NCBI GenBank assembly: GCA_037577475.1
Contig: JBAGJB010000196.1
Coordinates: 310,001-374,000 of the forward strand
Length of the DNA stretch: 64,000 bases
Reading direction: 5' to 3'
Source: Chaunax sp. Z400
Taxonomy: Eukaryota > Chordata > Actinopteri > Lophiiformes > Chaunacidae
Shown here: positions 12,411 to 23,139 of the stretch, piece after piece
How positions within the stretch are numbered: the stretch's first letter is position 1
How the letters are laid out: each line of letters begins with the position of its first letter
Notes under the pieces: generated by a model
What the model saw: only the letters and a program-made list of their open reading frames with translations
Databases searched by the model: none
What the model was told of the DNA's origin: nothing
Program-made: the position numbers and the translations under genes

Positions 12411-12990
12411 TAAAGGAGTTGTGACATCAGTTTTAACACAACCATTTCCACAGCAAATACAAAACATTCTTTTTTATGTTGAAGGAAAAATGTCTGGATG
12501 AGCCTTTTTTTAATCTGCTACACCTTTATTTCTGACAGTCTGGAGTAATTTGTTAGCACATAAAAAAAAGCTACAGCTCCTTTTTAAATTTACCAGCACA
12601 GCAGTCAAAAATCATAGTTTGGTTTCTTTTTTTCTATATAAATACATTTTTCTTATTATAGTCTTTTTGTTTTCTTTAATATCAGCTGCTGTAATGTGTG
12701 AAGATGGCTGCTAAATTCATCATGGACCCTGTTTTAGTTGTTTTTTAAATCACTATTACCCTTATCTACACATGGAATACATATGTAACCCAGGTCCTAT
12801 ATTCAAAATGTAAATATATGCTAAATGCATTTCAATCGTAGTATATTATGTTATCATGTTATGTATCTGCCCAGTTCTCGGGCGAACTATCGCGGTATTT
12901 TCCACATCGAATCAGAGCAGCCGCAGGGCGTTATACCGGTAGTGCCAGCTGCTTACCATTGGAAATGAATGGCTTGGCGTGTATGGTGTG
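12411..12990. other. Outer flank of inverted-repeat arm, GC-richer end
   Basis: Non-coding. The last ~130 bases (12860-12990) are richer in CpG than their surroundings and could be a small promoter or first exon, but no reading frame supports a gene. A 34-bp stretch near 12475 is absent from the left arm. Confidence 0.4.
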
Positions 12991-15900
12991 TGAGGGAACA
13001 GAGCTGCTGCAGATCGGTAATTAAACATGCTTTATTCGTGTATTCCAACTTCAAACTTGTTGAACATGCAATGTACGGAATTGTAATTTATTGCCGATTT
13101 GTAGATGTGTCCTGTGACTTAACTCACTGCTATTACGTGAACGAGCTGAACTCTCGAATGGGTGAGTTGCACTAAAGCTATTGTGTTAGCATGCAGCTAT
13201 CGCCCTAGGTAACACTGCTGAACCTTCTTACTGCATTGGTCTGATTGTTTTGTCTGTAATATTATCTATGTGTTGTTGCGAAGCACACATGATGACACGA
13301 GTGGTTTGTATGTGATACGTAAACTGTTAGCAGCTACCGCTAGTTAACTTAGCCTAGCGGCTAACGCTAAGTCTGCTAACAGAAGTGAACTTTTCTATCC
13401 GGATCGTAATGATCCAGTGCAAAAGCATTATTGATTAAATCATATTGATTCCATTGAATTATTCTGTTCTTTTAAGGGACAGCAGTTACACTTGATGATT
13501 TATCACTGAATGGTGTGAACTTGAAGCTAGTGATCCCAGCTGTAAAGTCACTGAATGTATTTTGGTATTTTGTTTGGTTTTAACAAATCCGTGTATTAAA
13601 GTTGGCCTTGTCTGCTTATACAGGCCAGGTTTATTTCCTTGGGGGGGAAAAAGGATGGCGAGCTGTTGACCAGGAACACCTCCTATTATGAAGAAACCTG
13701 TTGCATTCACCCTGCCTGCCTGGGTGATAGGAGAGAGACTGACCTCCTTCACTCACTCACTCACTCACTCACTCATTCAATCCATCACACATTCCAGCCC
13801 AATCGTTCCCTTGTTGACTGACTGATTTACATGACGTTTGGACTATAACTGACATCCCTTGGTGCTGGAGCTACAAACTTTGCAGCCAATTGAACTATGA
13901 TTATTGTTGAATGAATATTGAATTGAGTATTAATATAATTTGAATGGCTATCGTTTGATTTTGTAAATACTGTTTATTTTTATTTTTGCATTCCTTCTTT
14001 AATACATGGTACTTTTTCCAACTGCACTTTTGTCTGAGTCTCATTAAATCCTGTACATCAGTTTAATCATTTCCTCCTACCTGTTCCCAGAGTCTTCCAA
14101 CGCTATAGCCACTAGTCCACCTGTAATGTCAGCTAATGTTACTCATTATCACCAAGTACTGGCTACACATACATACCTTATTATGACATATTTTCAGGGA
14201 AGTTTTCTTACTCCAACAGAAATTAAGTTTTACTGTTACTTTGGTTTGCTATAGCTGCAGAACTACTGGCATTTCCTTCAAGCATCTCTGTTTGTGCTTA
14301 ATGCTATTTAATGTTAGCTTTCCAACATGCTAAAGCAAGCTGTCCTGAGCATCAGCTGCTAAATATCAGAATATCAAGTCAAGTCAGTTTTATTTGTATG
14401 GTGCCAAATCTTAACAAAGGGTTTCTCAAGGCATTTCACAAAAAGAGACCTTTCTCCCTCTCTCCCCCTCTCTGTCTGTATCTCCTATTAGCATGCTAGG
14501 GTTCCGACACTAGCATTTAGCTAACAGTGGTGTTGCTGTAGTCGCTTTGTTTTCTTATTTAACTATCATTATTTACTAAGAGTATCTGGAGGGTGAACAG
14601 TCATTAAACAAACTAAACCGGTAAAACTGGGATTTTGACGACCTCCTCATTAACACATTGAACTACTATGAAGGTTTTTCATCAGTTTTAGAACAAATAC
14701 TTTTGTAAGGAAAATAGTTAAAGAAATTGAGGATACTCGCTGCCTGTTGTGGGGATTGTATTTGCATTGCATTGTATTTCTTTAAAAAAAAGTTTCTTCT
14801 GTATTATTTTCATTCCTTGGATGTTTCACAGACAGACTGAATGTTTTAGTTTGTGAAAAGAGGGTCCTGATTATAAAGTCCTTTATTAAGCTGCAGAGCA
14901 TGTCAGCTTTTGTTTTTATGTGTACAGTTTTGATTATTAATTATATTGTAGCCTTTTGAAATCTATGTAAGCATCAGTTCCAAATAAACCCTGTTAAGTT
15001 GTTTATCTTTCTTATTGTGTGTGTGCCATTTTAATGTAGTGTAGCTGATGGAGTTATATAAAGCCAGGGGACATGGATGTTATGGGGCGTGAACATGTGA
15101 CCTTTCTTTTACATGCATGTCCAGTCTCTAGAGCCGCAGTCCTAAAAGTGGTTTTGTTCTAGTTTGGGGTTTGTTTGGCACTGATTCACTAAATATGAGG
15201 ACAAGTGCTTGAATCTGAAGAGAAATAAATGTTCTTTGTTCTGCTTTGTATCTGTTAAACATTTGATGAACTACTAAGAGAACATGGTGATAACTTGGAA
15301 TGTTGCTGTCCATTCATCATTATGTTTGAACCAACAACAAATTGTCTTTGACTCCTGCCAAAAGCTGGAAATTACATTTATCTAAAACATTTTTTTGAAT
15401 AAAAAAGAATGCTTTACTGCAGTGTGTACGGACTGTCTATACTAGCCAAAAAGCAGAAACTACACATTTAGTCAAAATTAGGTTTGCATTCATATGTATT
15501 GTTTGAGAATCAGAAACTTTATTGACTTTCATAACAGAAAATCATCTTAGGTGTGGCTCAACATACAAAACAAAGAAAAACCCAGACAATCGACATAATG
15601 TATGCATTCATAGAACAGAATGAAAATAGTTTGTGCAATACTTACAGAATAAAAACTATAAAATACATGAAAGCAGCAGGTAAGGTTTGCAGTGAATCTA
15701 AGAAGGCAGTTTTATTAAGTGAAAGCAGGTGAGATGTCCTACAGCTATCCTTAGATAAATATAACACCACGTTTATGGTCTGATTTCTCCATAACTGTTG
15801 TGTGTAGATGACCATTGATTAATTCAATAAATATATTGGAAATTGAGTCATTAAACATAACTAAACATAAAACAACTGAAATCATATTAATTATGATTAC

Positions 15901-16300
15901 CTGAGAAATTAAAGAAAACTTTGAAAAACACCCTGTCTTACAATGTTAAAGTGAAAAAAAGATCTGTGACTTGAATGTTAGTTTGAAACATGAACAAACA
16001 AAAAGACGTAAAGCAAAAAAGAAATACATGTACTGTACATTTATCTAAAGACTAGTTAAACTGGACAAGAACGATGGACAAGAAGTTCTCAAGGCTATTA
16101 ATAAAGAAGATCTCATTTAATTACAGGAGCACCTTGTTCTACTTCTAACACTGGAGACACAACGTTGGTGTCATATAACAAAATAATCAAAGTTCAGAAG
16201 TGACTAAGATTGATTCATGAATACATAGAAAAGTCAGTGCCTGTAATGCGTCTTATCTGGGTATACGTCATCTTCACATCGATCGTGTTAGAATAATGCC
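12991..16300. other. 3.3-kb non-coding stretch
   Basis: No coding region supported. It holds a short (CACT)n run near 13751-13780. A ~100-bp segment at about 14376-14470 (TTTTATTTGTATGGTGCC followed by a CT-rich run) resembles dispersed fish repeats. A segment from ~15508 (AGAATCAGAAACTTTATTG) resembles the reversed 3' end of a fish LINE. Both family calls are tentative. The whole stretch recurs at 57968-61277, with only a few visible differences (for example near 14894, 15681 and 16123). Confidence 0.5.
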
Positions 16301-16356
16301 TCTCGCGTTTCTCCTAACACACGCGTTTGTGTTTTTTTTCCTATAGGAGGAGTTAT

Positions 16357-16386
16357 TGACGTCATCACTGGGTGCTGCTTTATAAA
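16357..16386 (+). promoter_or_regulatory. CRE plus TATA core promoter
   Basis: A perfect palindromic cAMP-response element TGACGTCA lies at 16357-16364. A TATAAA box at 16381-16386 follows. The start of transcription is expected near 16410. The next segment is GC-balanced and ends in a clean splice donor. Together these are a convincing RNA polymerase II promoter of an inducible type. An identical copy is at 61334-61363. Confidence 0.72.
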
Positions 16387-16409
16387 GGTCCCGTCCCTCC
16401 CGGTTAGAG

Positions 16410-16472
16410 CAGAACCGAGACAGCGTGACCGCAGAGAGACTGCTGCCACGCAGCTGAACGCAGTGAACACTG
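16410..16472 (+). other. Non-coding first exon with splice donor
   Basis: About 60 bases downstream of the TATA box, ending ACTG followed by GTAAGA at 16473. No ATG reading frame is evident, so this is a 5' UTR exon. The start is inferred from TATA spacing. The next plausible exon in this copy begins after the acceptor at 17935-17936. In the duplicate copy the following intron is fused, after about 318 bp, to a basic-tail exon (61768). Confidence 0.55.
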
Positions 16473-17936
16473 GTAAGACACATTTTAGAACATGACTGTG
16501 TTCTTCTTAAAAAGTGGCTTCAGCTCAGAGCCGGTGGAACCTCTATGATCCTGTAATCTAACAGTCCGTGTTGTTTTCCTGTGACTGGAGCTCTATTTGT
16601 TCTTTATATGTTGGGTTGACATTTCTGAAGCTTAACTGTTCCAAATGCAGCCTTCACTGTAATATCTACCAGTGATGACGTCATTGTGTAACCTGTTCTC
16701 CAGCTGATCTACTTTTAGATTCCTTTCATTTTCAGAACAGTAGTAATAACAGTACTACTATAGATCATTACAGTACTGGTGTACTTGTATTGGCCTAACA
16801 AGGCATGTTCGTTCACTGTTGTACTTATTGAGCATGAGATACTTTACTTGAGTGCTTTAATTTCATGCAACTTCTGCTCTATTACAAATGAAAATGAAAT
16901 ATTGTACTCGTACTTCACTACTTTTATCTGACAGCTTTAATTAGCCTCGACTACTTGCAGTAATTGCAGAATGTAAAATAGTTCAAATTAACAAAATCAC
17001 CAACAAATACAACAATAAAAAAATACTATACACATTAATGTAGCAGTAACAACATGTACACAGGCCGTTTCTGTGCATTCAAAGTACTTTTACTTTGATA
17101 CTGTAAGTACTTTCTGCTACAAATACTTAAGAACTTCGAGTGATAAAATACCAGAAGCAGCCCATCAGCCACAGATAAGTCTTCACCACTAAATAACAAT
17201 TTATCCTGAACCTTAGTAACACTGACAGGAAGAAAGTACAAAATAATACACAAAAAGTAAGAGGACAAAATCATTATAAATAATAAACACATTCAAATGT
17301 TAAGATTTGATGGTCTCAGTGTTTACACTGAACTATAACTATATATCATTATATCATATATTATATATATTTATAGTTTATATCCCTGGGTCTTAAGGTG
17401 GTGCTGAGAGGTTTTGAAACTCCAGTTATAATCAGCTGTTCCTCTGTGGTTTCTGTAAACAGGTTACCACAGAATGAAAAGTGAACCCAGTGTCTGAAGA
17501 GAAGGGAGGAGACATGGAGAGGCTTTTCCAGGCTAACACTGGCAGTTCCATCATGTGGCTGCAGTGAGGCGGTGTGGGACAGACAGGTGGTTACCAAACT
17601 CTTTCTACAAGTAGGTTGAAGTTACTGAGAATGGTGGCGGCGGCTGGCTCCGTTGTCCTTATCTCCCCACACAAAGTCTCACACCTCTCAACTGCTGCAG
17701 CACTGCAGGCCAGGACATACTGACAAGTTCAGATCAGTGTGAATAACTGTGGTGCCATTATTACCATCATCACTAGTGCAGTGCTGGAAATGTTACGGTG
17801 CTGTATAAGTAGTAGTAAATGGACTAGTACTAGTAGAAGAAGTAGTCGTATTGTAAGTAAGTAAGTAACAAGTCACTGTAATAGTTGGTCTGTGCAGTGT
17901 CCTCTGCTCTGAACTAAGATGTCTCTTAATTCACAG

Positions 17937-18461
17937 GAAGAACAGTTTCCATGAACAGCAACTGGTTTTTGATGAGCCTGTAAGAATGGGAAAGTAAAAA
18001 CCAGCACCTTCCACACCTGGACATTGAGCAGCTCTAACAGAGCAGTTGGCTAGAAGTGTGTAGTGCCTTGTCCTCAGCCTCTAGGGACTTCAAACTTTGT
18101 CCAGAGACACTCGGACAGAGGAGACATTCATTGTGCTGGTGACTGAACTGAGCCGTGGACCTTAAGTACGACGTCTGACACATCGAAGGCCATGCAGTAC
18201 CTGAAGAAATACTTCATGGAGGGCCTTATCCAGATGGCCATCCTCCTCAGCCTGTGTGGAGTGAGGGTTGACGTGGGACTGCCTCCTTCCTGGCACGAGA
18301 TGATCCTGGGTCCGACCTCAGCTCTGACCCAGACGCAGTTCCACAACCTCCGCAACCACTTGGAAGACGGCCGCAGCCTGCACCCTAAGAGCGTGGACCT
18401 GGATGGGTTCTTTAGGGCACGTAGGCTGCTGGGCTGGGTCCCCTCTCTGGACCGACTCCAG
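17937..18461 (+). CDS. Exon with start codon, unrecognised protein
   Basis: An acceptor AG at 17935-17936 opens an exon with a 5' leader. An ATG at 18192 in good context (GCCATGC) starts 90 codons that end in phase 0 at CAG|GTAGGA (18461/18462). The protein starts MQYLKKYFMEG and contains LCGVRVDVGLPPSWHEMILG and a DLDGFFRARRLLGW segment. It looks like a genuine, conserved-type coding exon of balanced composition. I do not recognise the family. It joins in phase 0 to the exon at 19365. It may derive from a host gene captured in this block, since the downstream exons belong to a different, transposon-like family. Confidence 0.55.
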
Positions 18462-19364
18462 GTAGGAAAACATGTCCAGCTCCATGTTTGTCTGAACGGT
18501 CCCAAATGGAGTTAGAATTATAAGGTGAGGGTAAAAACTTTAGCAGTTTTCCCTGTTGCTGTGTACAGACGCTCACATCAATTTACAAATACAGTACTAG
18601 TGCAGTGCCTATTCTAAACATGCCTGTTCAGAATGAGCTGTTTACAGCAAAAGTGACCTGCAGTCAATGAACCACTGCAAGTAAAGAGTGGCTGTGGACG
18701 TAGGTGAGGACTAGCTGCTGCTGCTGCACAGAGATCTCGATCTAGTCACCTGTTTATTGTTATTAAAGTTCGGTGAAGTGCGACTCAGTCCGCAGAACCC
18801 TGAACTGGAGAATCAGTACTTTTACTTAAGCATTTGAGCTCAAACTTAAGCTGAATTTACGTTCTAACTGGAGTATGGAGTTTAAATAATGACTGACAAA
18901 ACTATTTTTGCACAAGTGCCCCTGAAATGATAAACAGACAGAAAAAAAACGGCTTAAAGCACTAAACAGAAAATATAAAATGATATCTTCATATACCATG
19001 CTGTGACAAGGACAAACCACTGTGTGATATGACAATAACTGTAGTGTGACCATTCAAAAATGTTGCTTCATATTAAGCTCTGTTCTTTATTTTGTTGTGT
19101 TGTTGTTCACAATCTAAACAGTAAAAAAACCATGGAGAGTGAACATGACACAGAGCGGCGTCATCCCTAACAGGAGGACTCCAACCAGCTAAGACAAAAC
19201 AAGGCGCTCATATCTAAACGAGGGGCTACGTCTGCTGTGTGGATGTTTTTTGGGAGTCAGAATCTGATCCATATATGTTTCTTTATCAGGATATTTGGGT
19301 CATATTTCACAGCTGTAGTTAATACAGAGAAAAATGTGTTGAATTCCTATTCCTTTCACCACAG

Positions 19365-19424
19365 GTTCCTCACGCTGAGCTGGAGACATGGCTGGTCCAG
19401 TGGGAGCCAGATCCTTACTTACAA
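19365..19424 (+). CDS. Second exon of the unrecognised protein, joined to foreign intron
   Basis: Acceptor CACCACAG ends at 19364. Twenty codons (VPHAELETWLVQWEPDPYLQ) continue the previous exon in phase 0 and end at ACAA|GTAAGC. From TTACAAGTAAGC onward the sequence matches the intron that starts at 24819 in the gene downstream. A recombination joint therefore lies at or just before this splice site. The matching intron in the other gene follows a phase-2 exon, so the original reading phase has been changed. Confidence 0.6.
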
Positions 19425-19513
19425 GTAAGCAGAAATAAGAAGGCTTGTGTATTTATTTATTTACTTATTCATTCAATTACATGATTGACCTTTTCACTAC
19501 ACATTCAGGTTGT

Positions 19514-19514
<1 letters not shown>

Positions 19515-19577
<63 letters not shown>
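19515..19577 (+). repeat. (TG)n microsatellite
   Basis: About 31 TG units. It begins a few bases after the homolog of the exon start at 24912 and replaces the rest of that exon. Confidence 0.95.
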
Positions 19578-19580
<3 letters not shown>

Positions 19581-19611
19581 AAACTGTCCCTCTTCCTCTC
19601 TTGGCTCGCAG

Positions 19612-19991
19612 GCACATCTGCCAGCCACCTTCACTTCCAGCTGTACCTGCTGGAAGGACTGGCGCGGTGGAATGAAAACCGGGCCAGGCCTTCAGTGGAG
19701 GGGGCGTCGAGGACGGTGCTGCTGTTGTACAGTGACCGTATGAACTTTGTGCTCAACCGGCTGAGCCAGAAATTCTACAGGGAGCACATGGTGGAGACCT
19801 ACTGCCAGCCCCGGGAGTACACAGGTGAGCTGTCTGCAGCAGTCTGACACGCAGGACAGACTTTTGAGGGTGACGACACAATTAACCATGCCTGTGTCTT
19901 CTCAGGGGAACTCATCGGGGTGGAGTACCTCTACTCCCAGACGGGCGCTGTGCTGCAGCAGAACCTGGATCCGGACATTCCAGATGTCTAA
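19612..19991 (+). pseudogene. C-terminal exons of the 23.1-kb gene family
   Basis: Two exons: 19612-19824 (acceptor CTCGCAG, donor ACAG|GTGAGC) and 19906-19991 (acceptor TTCTCAG, stop TAA at 19989-19991). Read in the frame that stays open, they give GTSASHLHFQLYLLEGLARW... and GELIGVEYLYSQTG...DIPDV. From memory this is the C-terminal part of the same teleost protein family as the gene at 23140, whose copies here stop before this point. The first exon needs an incoming phase of 1, but the exon before it (19365-19424) ends in phase 0, so straightforward splicing shifts the frame. I therefore treat this as a chimeric pseudogene. Use of another upstream exon cannot be excluded. Confidence 0.6.
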
Positions 19992-20007
19992 CCCTAACCC
20001 TAACCCC
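19988..20007 (+). repeat. Short interstitial telomere tract (CTAACCC)
   Basis: Three tandem CTAACCC-type units sit exactly where the segment absent from the duplicate copy ends (20008/20009). They overlap the TAA stop of the preceding exon. This is the classic appearance of telomere sequence added at a repaired break. Confidence 0.8.
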
Positions 20008-20008
20008 A

Positions 20009-20350
20009 CACAGACTGGCAGAGAGAAGGAGGAGAAAGAAAAAGAGGAGAGAGGAAAGAAGGAAGAGACAGGAAAGGGAAGCACGGGGGGGGGGAAAGAC
20101 TGAAAGTTATTATCATTTATATCGTTTGGTGTGTTTATTTTTTTATCATTTATTTATCTGTGTATTTTATATCGTTTGGTGTGTTTATTTTTTTTATCAT
20201 TTATTTATCTGTGTATTTTGTATCCTTTATTTATATTTTTTCTTTGCATTGATGTGTATTTATGTATTTATTTTTATATATATATATTAAAGTGTGTTTT
20301 ATACTTTGTTGAAAGTCCCATTAAAGTGTCTTTTGTTTTTAAACATACCC
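20009..20350 (+). pseudogene. Truncated basic-tail exon and 3' UTR
   Basis: 20009-20106 is the 3' half of a Lys/Arg-rich tail-coding exon whose fuller version is at 61768-61978. A 3' UTR follows with a ~54-bp tandem duplication (20109-20220) and two ATTAAA poly(A) signals at 20286-20291 and 20320-20325. The upstream half of the tail has been replaced by the telomere-tract joint, so it is no longer read in frame. Confidence 0.65.
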
Positions 20351-20522
20351 GTGTGTTCTTCCGTCTCACTAGTAAGTTTATACTAAAGTAAGTATAGTAA
20401 AGTAAGTTTATACTTTATGCTACATACCAAACTTTATGTTGGAACTTGATTCTTCTCAGTCAGATATGTCAGGGGTAGTAATGGCAATCAGTCTTTGAAG
20501 GGCAGTGCTCATATCGTAGAGA

Positions 20523-20665
<143 letters not shown>

Positions 20666-20769
20666 CAATAATATATACAGTTGATAATATTATAGGGAAA
20701 ATAAGAAAGTATTTGCACATAAGACGAGTTGGGACCACTCGTCTGTATGTATGTATGTATGTATGTGTT

Positions 20770-21110
20770 CTTCATCCATCCGGCCGGCCGGCGGTGTGAG
20801 GGAGGGGAGCACAACGAGAGCACGTGGCTACTTTGCATATCCCGGTACGCCTCTCCGGCGACTCCAGAGCTCCGGCGGGGTCATTTCCGATGCGCAGAAG
20901 CCAGGTGCGTTCCGCTTTCGAGGCCGGGCGTCCCGTTCGAGACGGAGAAGGCGCCTCGCCGTCGCGGGACGGGACGGACGTTTCTACAAAGTGGTGTACC
21001 GTCGGAGCGACGCCGGATCCGCCGCCGTCGCGCGGCCGGCGGCCGCCGGGGCGGACAGTGAAGATTCCCGCCCCGCCCCCGCCCGTGTCTCGATGTTCTC
21101 TGACTCTCCC
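20770..21110 (+). promoter_or_regulatory. CpG island with GC boxes
   Basis: About 340 bp that are strongly GC- and CpG-rich, in contrast to AT-rich surroundings, ending in CCGCCCC-type GC boxes at ~21068-21084. The duplicate copy (62593-62937) has about four extra bases of GC box. The open frames here come from base composition and are not called as genes. Confidence 0.65.
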
Positions 21111-21176
21111 TAACTTCTAAGCCCAGCCCCCTTGTAGCGTTCCACAAAGATCAATGTAATCGAGCTCCCTGACTGG

Positions 21177-21289
21177 ATTGGCTGCCCTAACACACGCTGT
21201 CTCTGACTGGATGGCCTAACTTGCTCCGACGACTTCTGATTGGCTGGCTTTCCGGGCCCCCGCCCCCCCAACTCAGCTTTGAATTTGAA
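21177..21289 (+). promoter_or_regulatory. CCAAT/CHR promoter
   Basis: Two inverted CCAAT boxes (ATTGG at 21177-21181 and 21239-21243) precede a tandem TTTGAA TTTGAA at 21278-21289. NF-Y sites upstream of a CHR element (TTTGAA) are the known arrangement of G2/M cell-cycle promoters. No TATA box is present. The following ~100 bases end in a consensus splice donor, so transcription likely starts near 21300. An identical copy is at 63004-63116. Confidence 0.55.
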
Positions 21290-21299
21290 CCTGATTGAA

Positions 21300-21394
21300 G
21301 CCGTTTCTCCTCAGTCGTCTCAGCTGCGCTTGCTTGAGAGAGAAGGACTTTTATTTCCACAACTTTTTCGCAGACATTTCTGTCGTCGAGTTAT
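21300..21394 (+). other. Non-coding first exon of the 23.1-kb gene
   Basis: The sequence from the promoter ends TTAT|GTAAGT at 21394/21395, a strong donor. The next strong acceptor in the right place is TTTGTAG at 23132-23138, two bases before the ATG at 23140. The intervening ~1.74-kb intron contains the Tc1-type MITE and microsatellites. The transcription start is inferred. Confidence 0.5.
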
Positions 21395-22000
21395 GTAAGT
21401 ACTGTTCTGTGTCTCATTCAATGTGTCTGTCGGCTGTGTTGTACTTGCTACGAGGCAAATGAAAGTACGGAGTACGGAGCCAGTAATAGTAATGACACGG
21501 TTACCTAGCTAGCTACCTAGCGCATTACAGTATCAGTTTAACAAATCATATTTGAACCAATTTACCAAATAACATTTGAACTTTTAATATTTGAAGCGGC
21601 CGATATGCCGGTGTGCAGTCATTCATTTGCATGCACTGCTTGAAGAGCGGGATTTGCGCTCATGAACAGACAGTACTTTTTAAAAATACACATCTGCTTT
21701 CATGTTTTACGCGTGTACGGACTTTTGAAATTAAATTTCCTTCAGGTCAACCTATTTCTAGCAATTTATAAACAGCCTGCTGGTATGCTCTTTGATATTC
21801 ACTTTGTTTATAATTGTTATTGCTCTTTTCTGTAACACTTCTACATGACAAATACTAAACCTTCATGTGTTAACCCACACCTCTGTGCAGTATCCAAAAT
21901 ACAGTAGTATAAGTGAACAATACAAAATGTGTCCTTGCCTTTGCATAATATTCCAATGGAAATTACTTAGTCAGTCAGTTATGAACAATATATATATGTA

Positions 22001-22691
22001 CAGTACCAGTCAAAAGTTTGGACACACCTTCTCATTCAATGGTTTTTATTTATTTTAATTATTTTCTACATTGTAGATTAATACTGAAGACATCGAAACT
22101 ATGAAAGAACACATATGGAATTATGTAGTAAACAAAAAAGTGTTAAATAAGTCAGAATATGTTTTATATTTTAGATTCTTCAAAGTAGCCTCCTTTTGCT
22201 TTGATGACAGCTTTGCACACTCTTGGCATTCTCTCAGTCAGCTTCATGAGGTCGTCTCCTGGAATGGAACTTGCCATAATATGGATTACAACAGTAGTCA
22301 AATAGGGCTATCCACTGTGTACTAACCCTACCTCTGCACAACACAACTGATGGTCTCAAACACATTAAGAAGGCAAGTAATTCCACAAATTGACTCTTGA
22401 CAAGGCACACCTGTTAATTCAAAACCATTCCAGGAGACGACCTCATGAAGCTGACTGAGAGAATGCCAAGAGTGTGCAAAGCTGTCATCAAAGCAAAAGG
22501 AGGCTACTTTGAAGAATCTAAAATATAAAACATATTCTGACTTATTTAACACTTTTTTGTTTACTACATAATTCCATATGTGTTCTTTCATAGTTTCGAT
22601 GTCTTCAGTATTAATCTACAATGTAGAAAATAATTAAAATAAATAAAAACCATTGAATGAGAAGGTGTGTCCAAACTTTTGACTGGTACTG
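22001..22691. mobile_element. Tc1/mariner-type MITE with long inverted repeats
   Basis: 691 bp flanked by TA (21999-22000 and 22692-22693). It begins CAGTACCAGTCAAAAGTTTG and ends with its reverse complement. The two ends mirror each other for roughly 260 bp with ~170 bp of unique centre. The ends match what I remember of widespread fish Tc1-like elements. No transposase frame is present, so it is non-autonomous. It sits in the first intron of the downstream gene. Confidence 0.85.
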
Positions 22692-22907
22692 TATATATAT
22701 ATATGTATGTGTATATGTATGTGTATATATATGTGTATGTGTATATATATATGTATATATGTATGTGTGTGTATATGTATGTGTATATGTATGTGTATAT
22801 ATATATGTATATATGTATGTGTGTGTATATGTATGTGTATATATATGTGTATGTGTATATATATATGTATATATGTATGTGTATATATACACACACACAC
22901 ACACACA
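22692..22907. repeat. TA/TG/CA compound microsatellite
   Basis: A run of TATG, TGTA and TATA units ends in (AC)n. It starts at the MITE's TA target site, so the MITE landed in an existing TA-rich microsatellite. The apparent open frames on both strands are products of the repeat. Confidence 0.9.
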
Positions 22908-23139
22908 TAATACTGTAAGTCATGGTCAGCTCTATCTCATTTCTCTGTGTGAATGTATTGATTTGCTGTCCATGACGGATCATTACATGGTGATGTAATC
23001 CTAGAATTTATTTGAAAAGAGGATAATGACAGAGCACAGAGACACAGTGAAATGCATTTGATAAGATAAATGCTGTGTATGTGTGAGTGTAATGCTTAAA
23101 GTGTGTAATTAACGCGCCTGTCGTCTGCTTATTTGTAGA

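Larger units (their letters stand above)
7995..12990 (+). repeat. Right arm of giant inverted repeat
   Basis: Mirror of 1219-6180 (see left arm). Its outer limit at 12990 is where the left arm meets the satellite. On this side the sequence continues into unique DNA, so this arm is likely the original orientation. The same block appears a third time, direct, at 53165-57967. Confidence 0.92.
16791..20008. other. 3218-bp segment absent from the duplicate copy
   Basis: The direct duplication is collinear up to 16790/61767 and resumes at 20009/61891. Here 3218 bp lie between; in the duplicate only 123 bp do. The segment holds the chimeric exons described below and ends in telomere repeats. Whether it was inserted here or lost there cannot be decided from two copies. 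The 123 bp in the other copy are real tail-coding sequence, so each copy has lost or replaced something. Confidence 0.85.

Noticed and set aside
1219..12990. Assembly fold-back artefact as explanation of the inverted repeat
   Set aside because: The arms differ by substitutions and a 34-bp indel, and a third, direct copy exists with its own differences. An artefact is less likely, though only long reads can settle it.
20729..21120. Several ~100-residue frames in the GC-rich block
   Set aside because: A CpG island has few stops by composition, and the frames disagree between overlapping readings. Promoter features explain the region better.
22101..22591. Short frames inside the Tc1-type MITE
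   Set aside because: They are mirror images from the inverted repeats and contain no transposase motifs.
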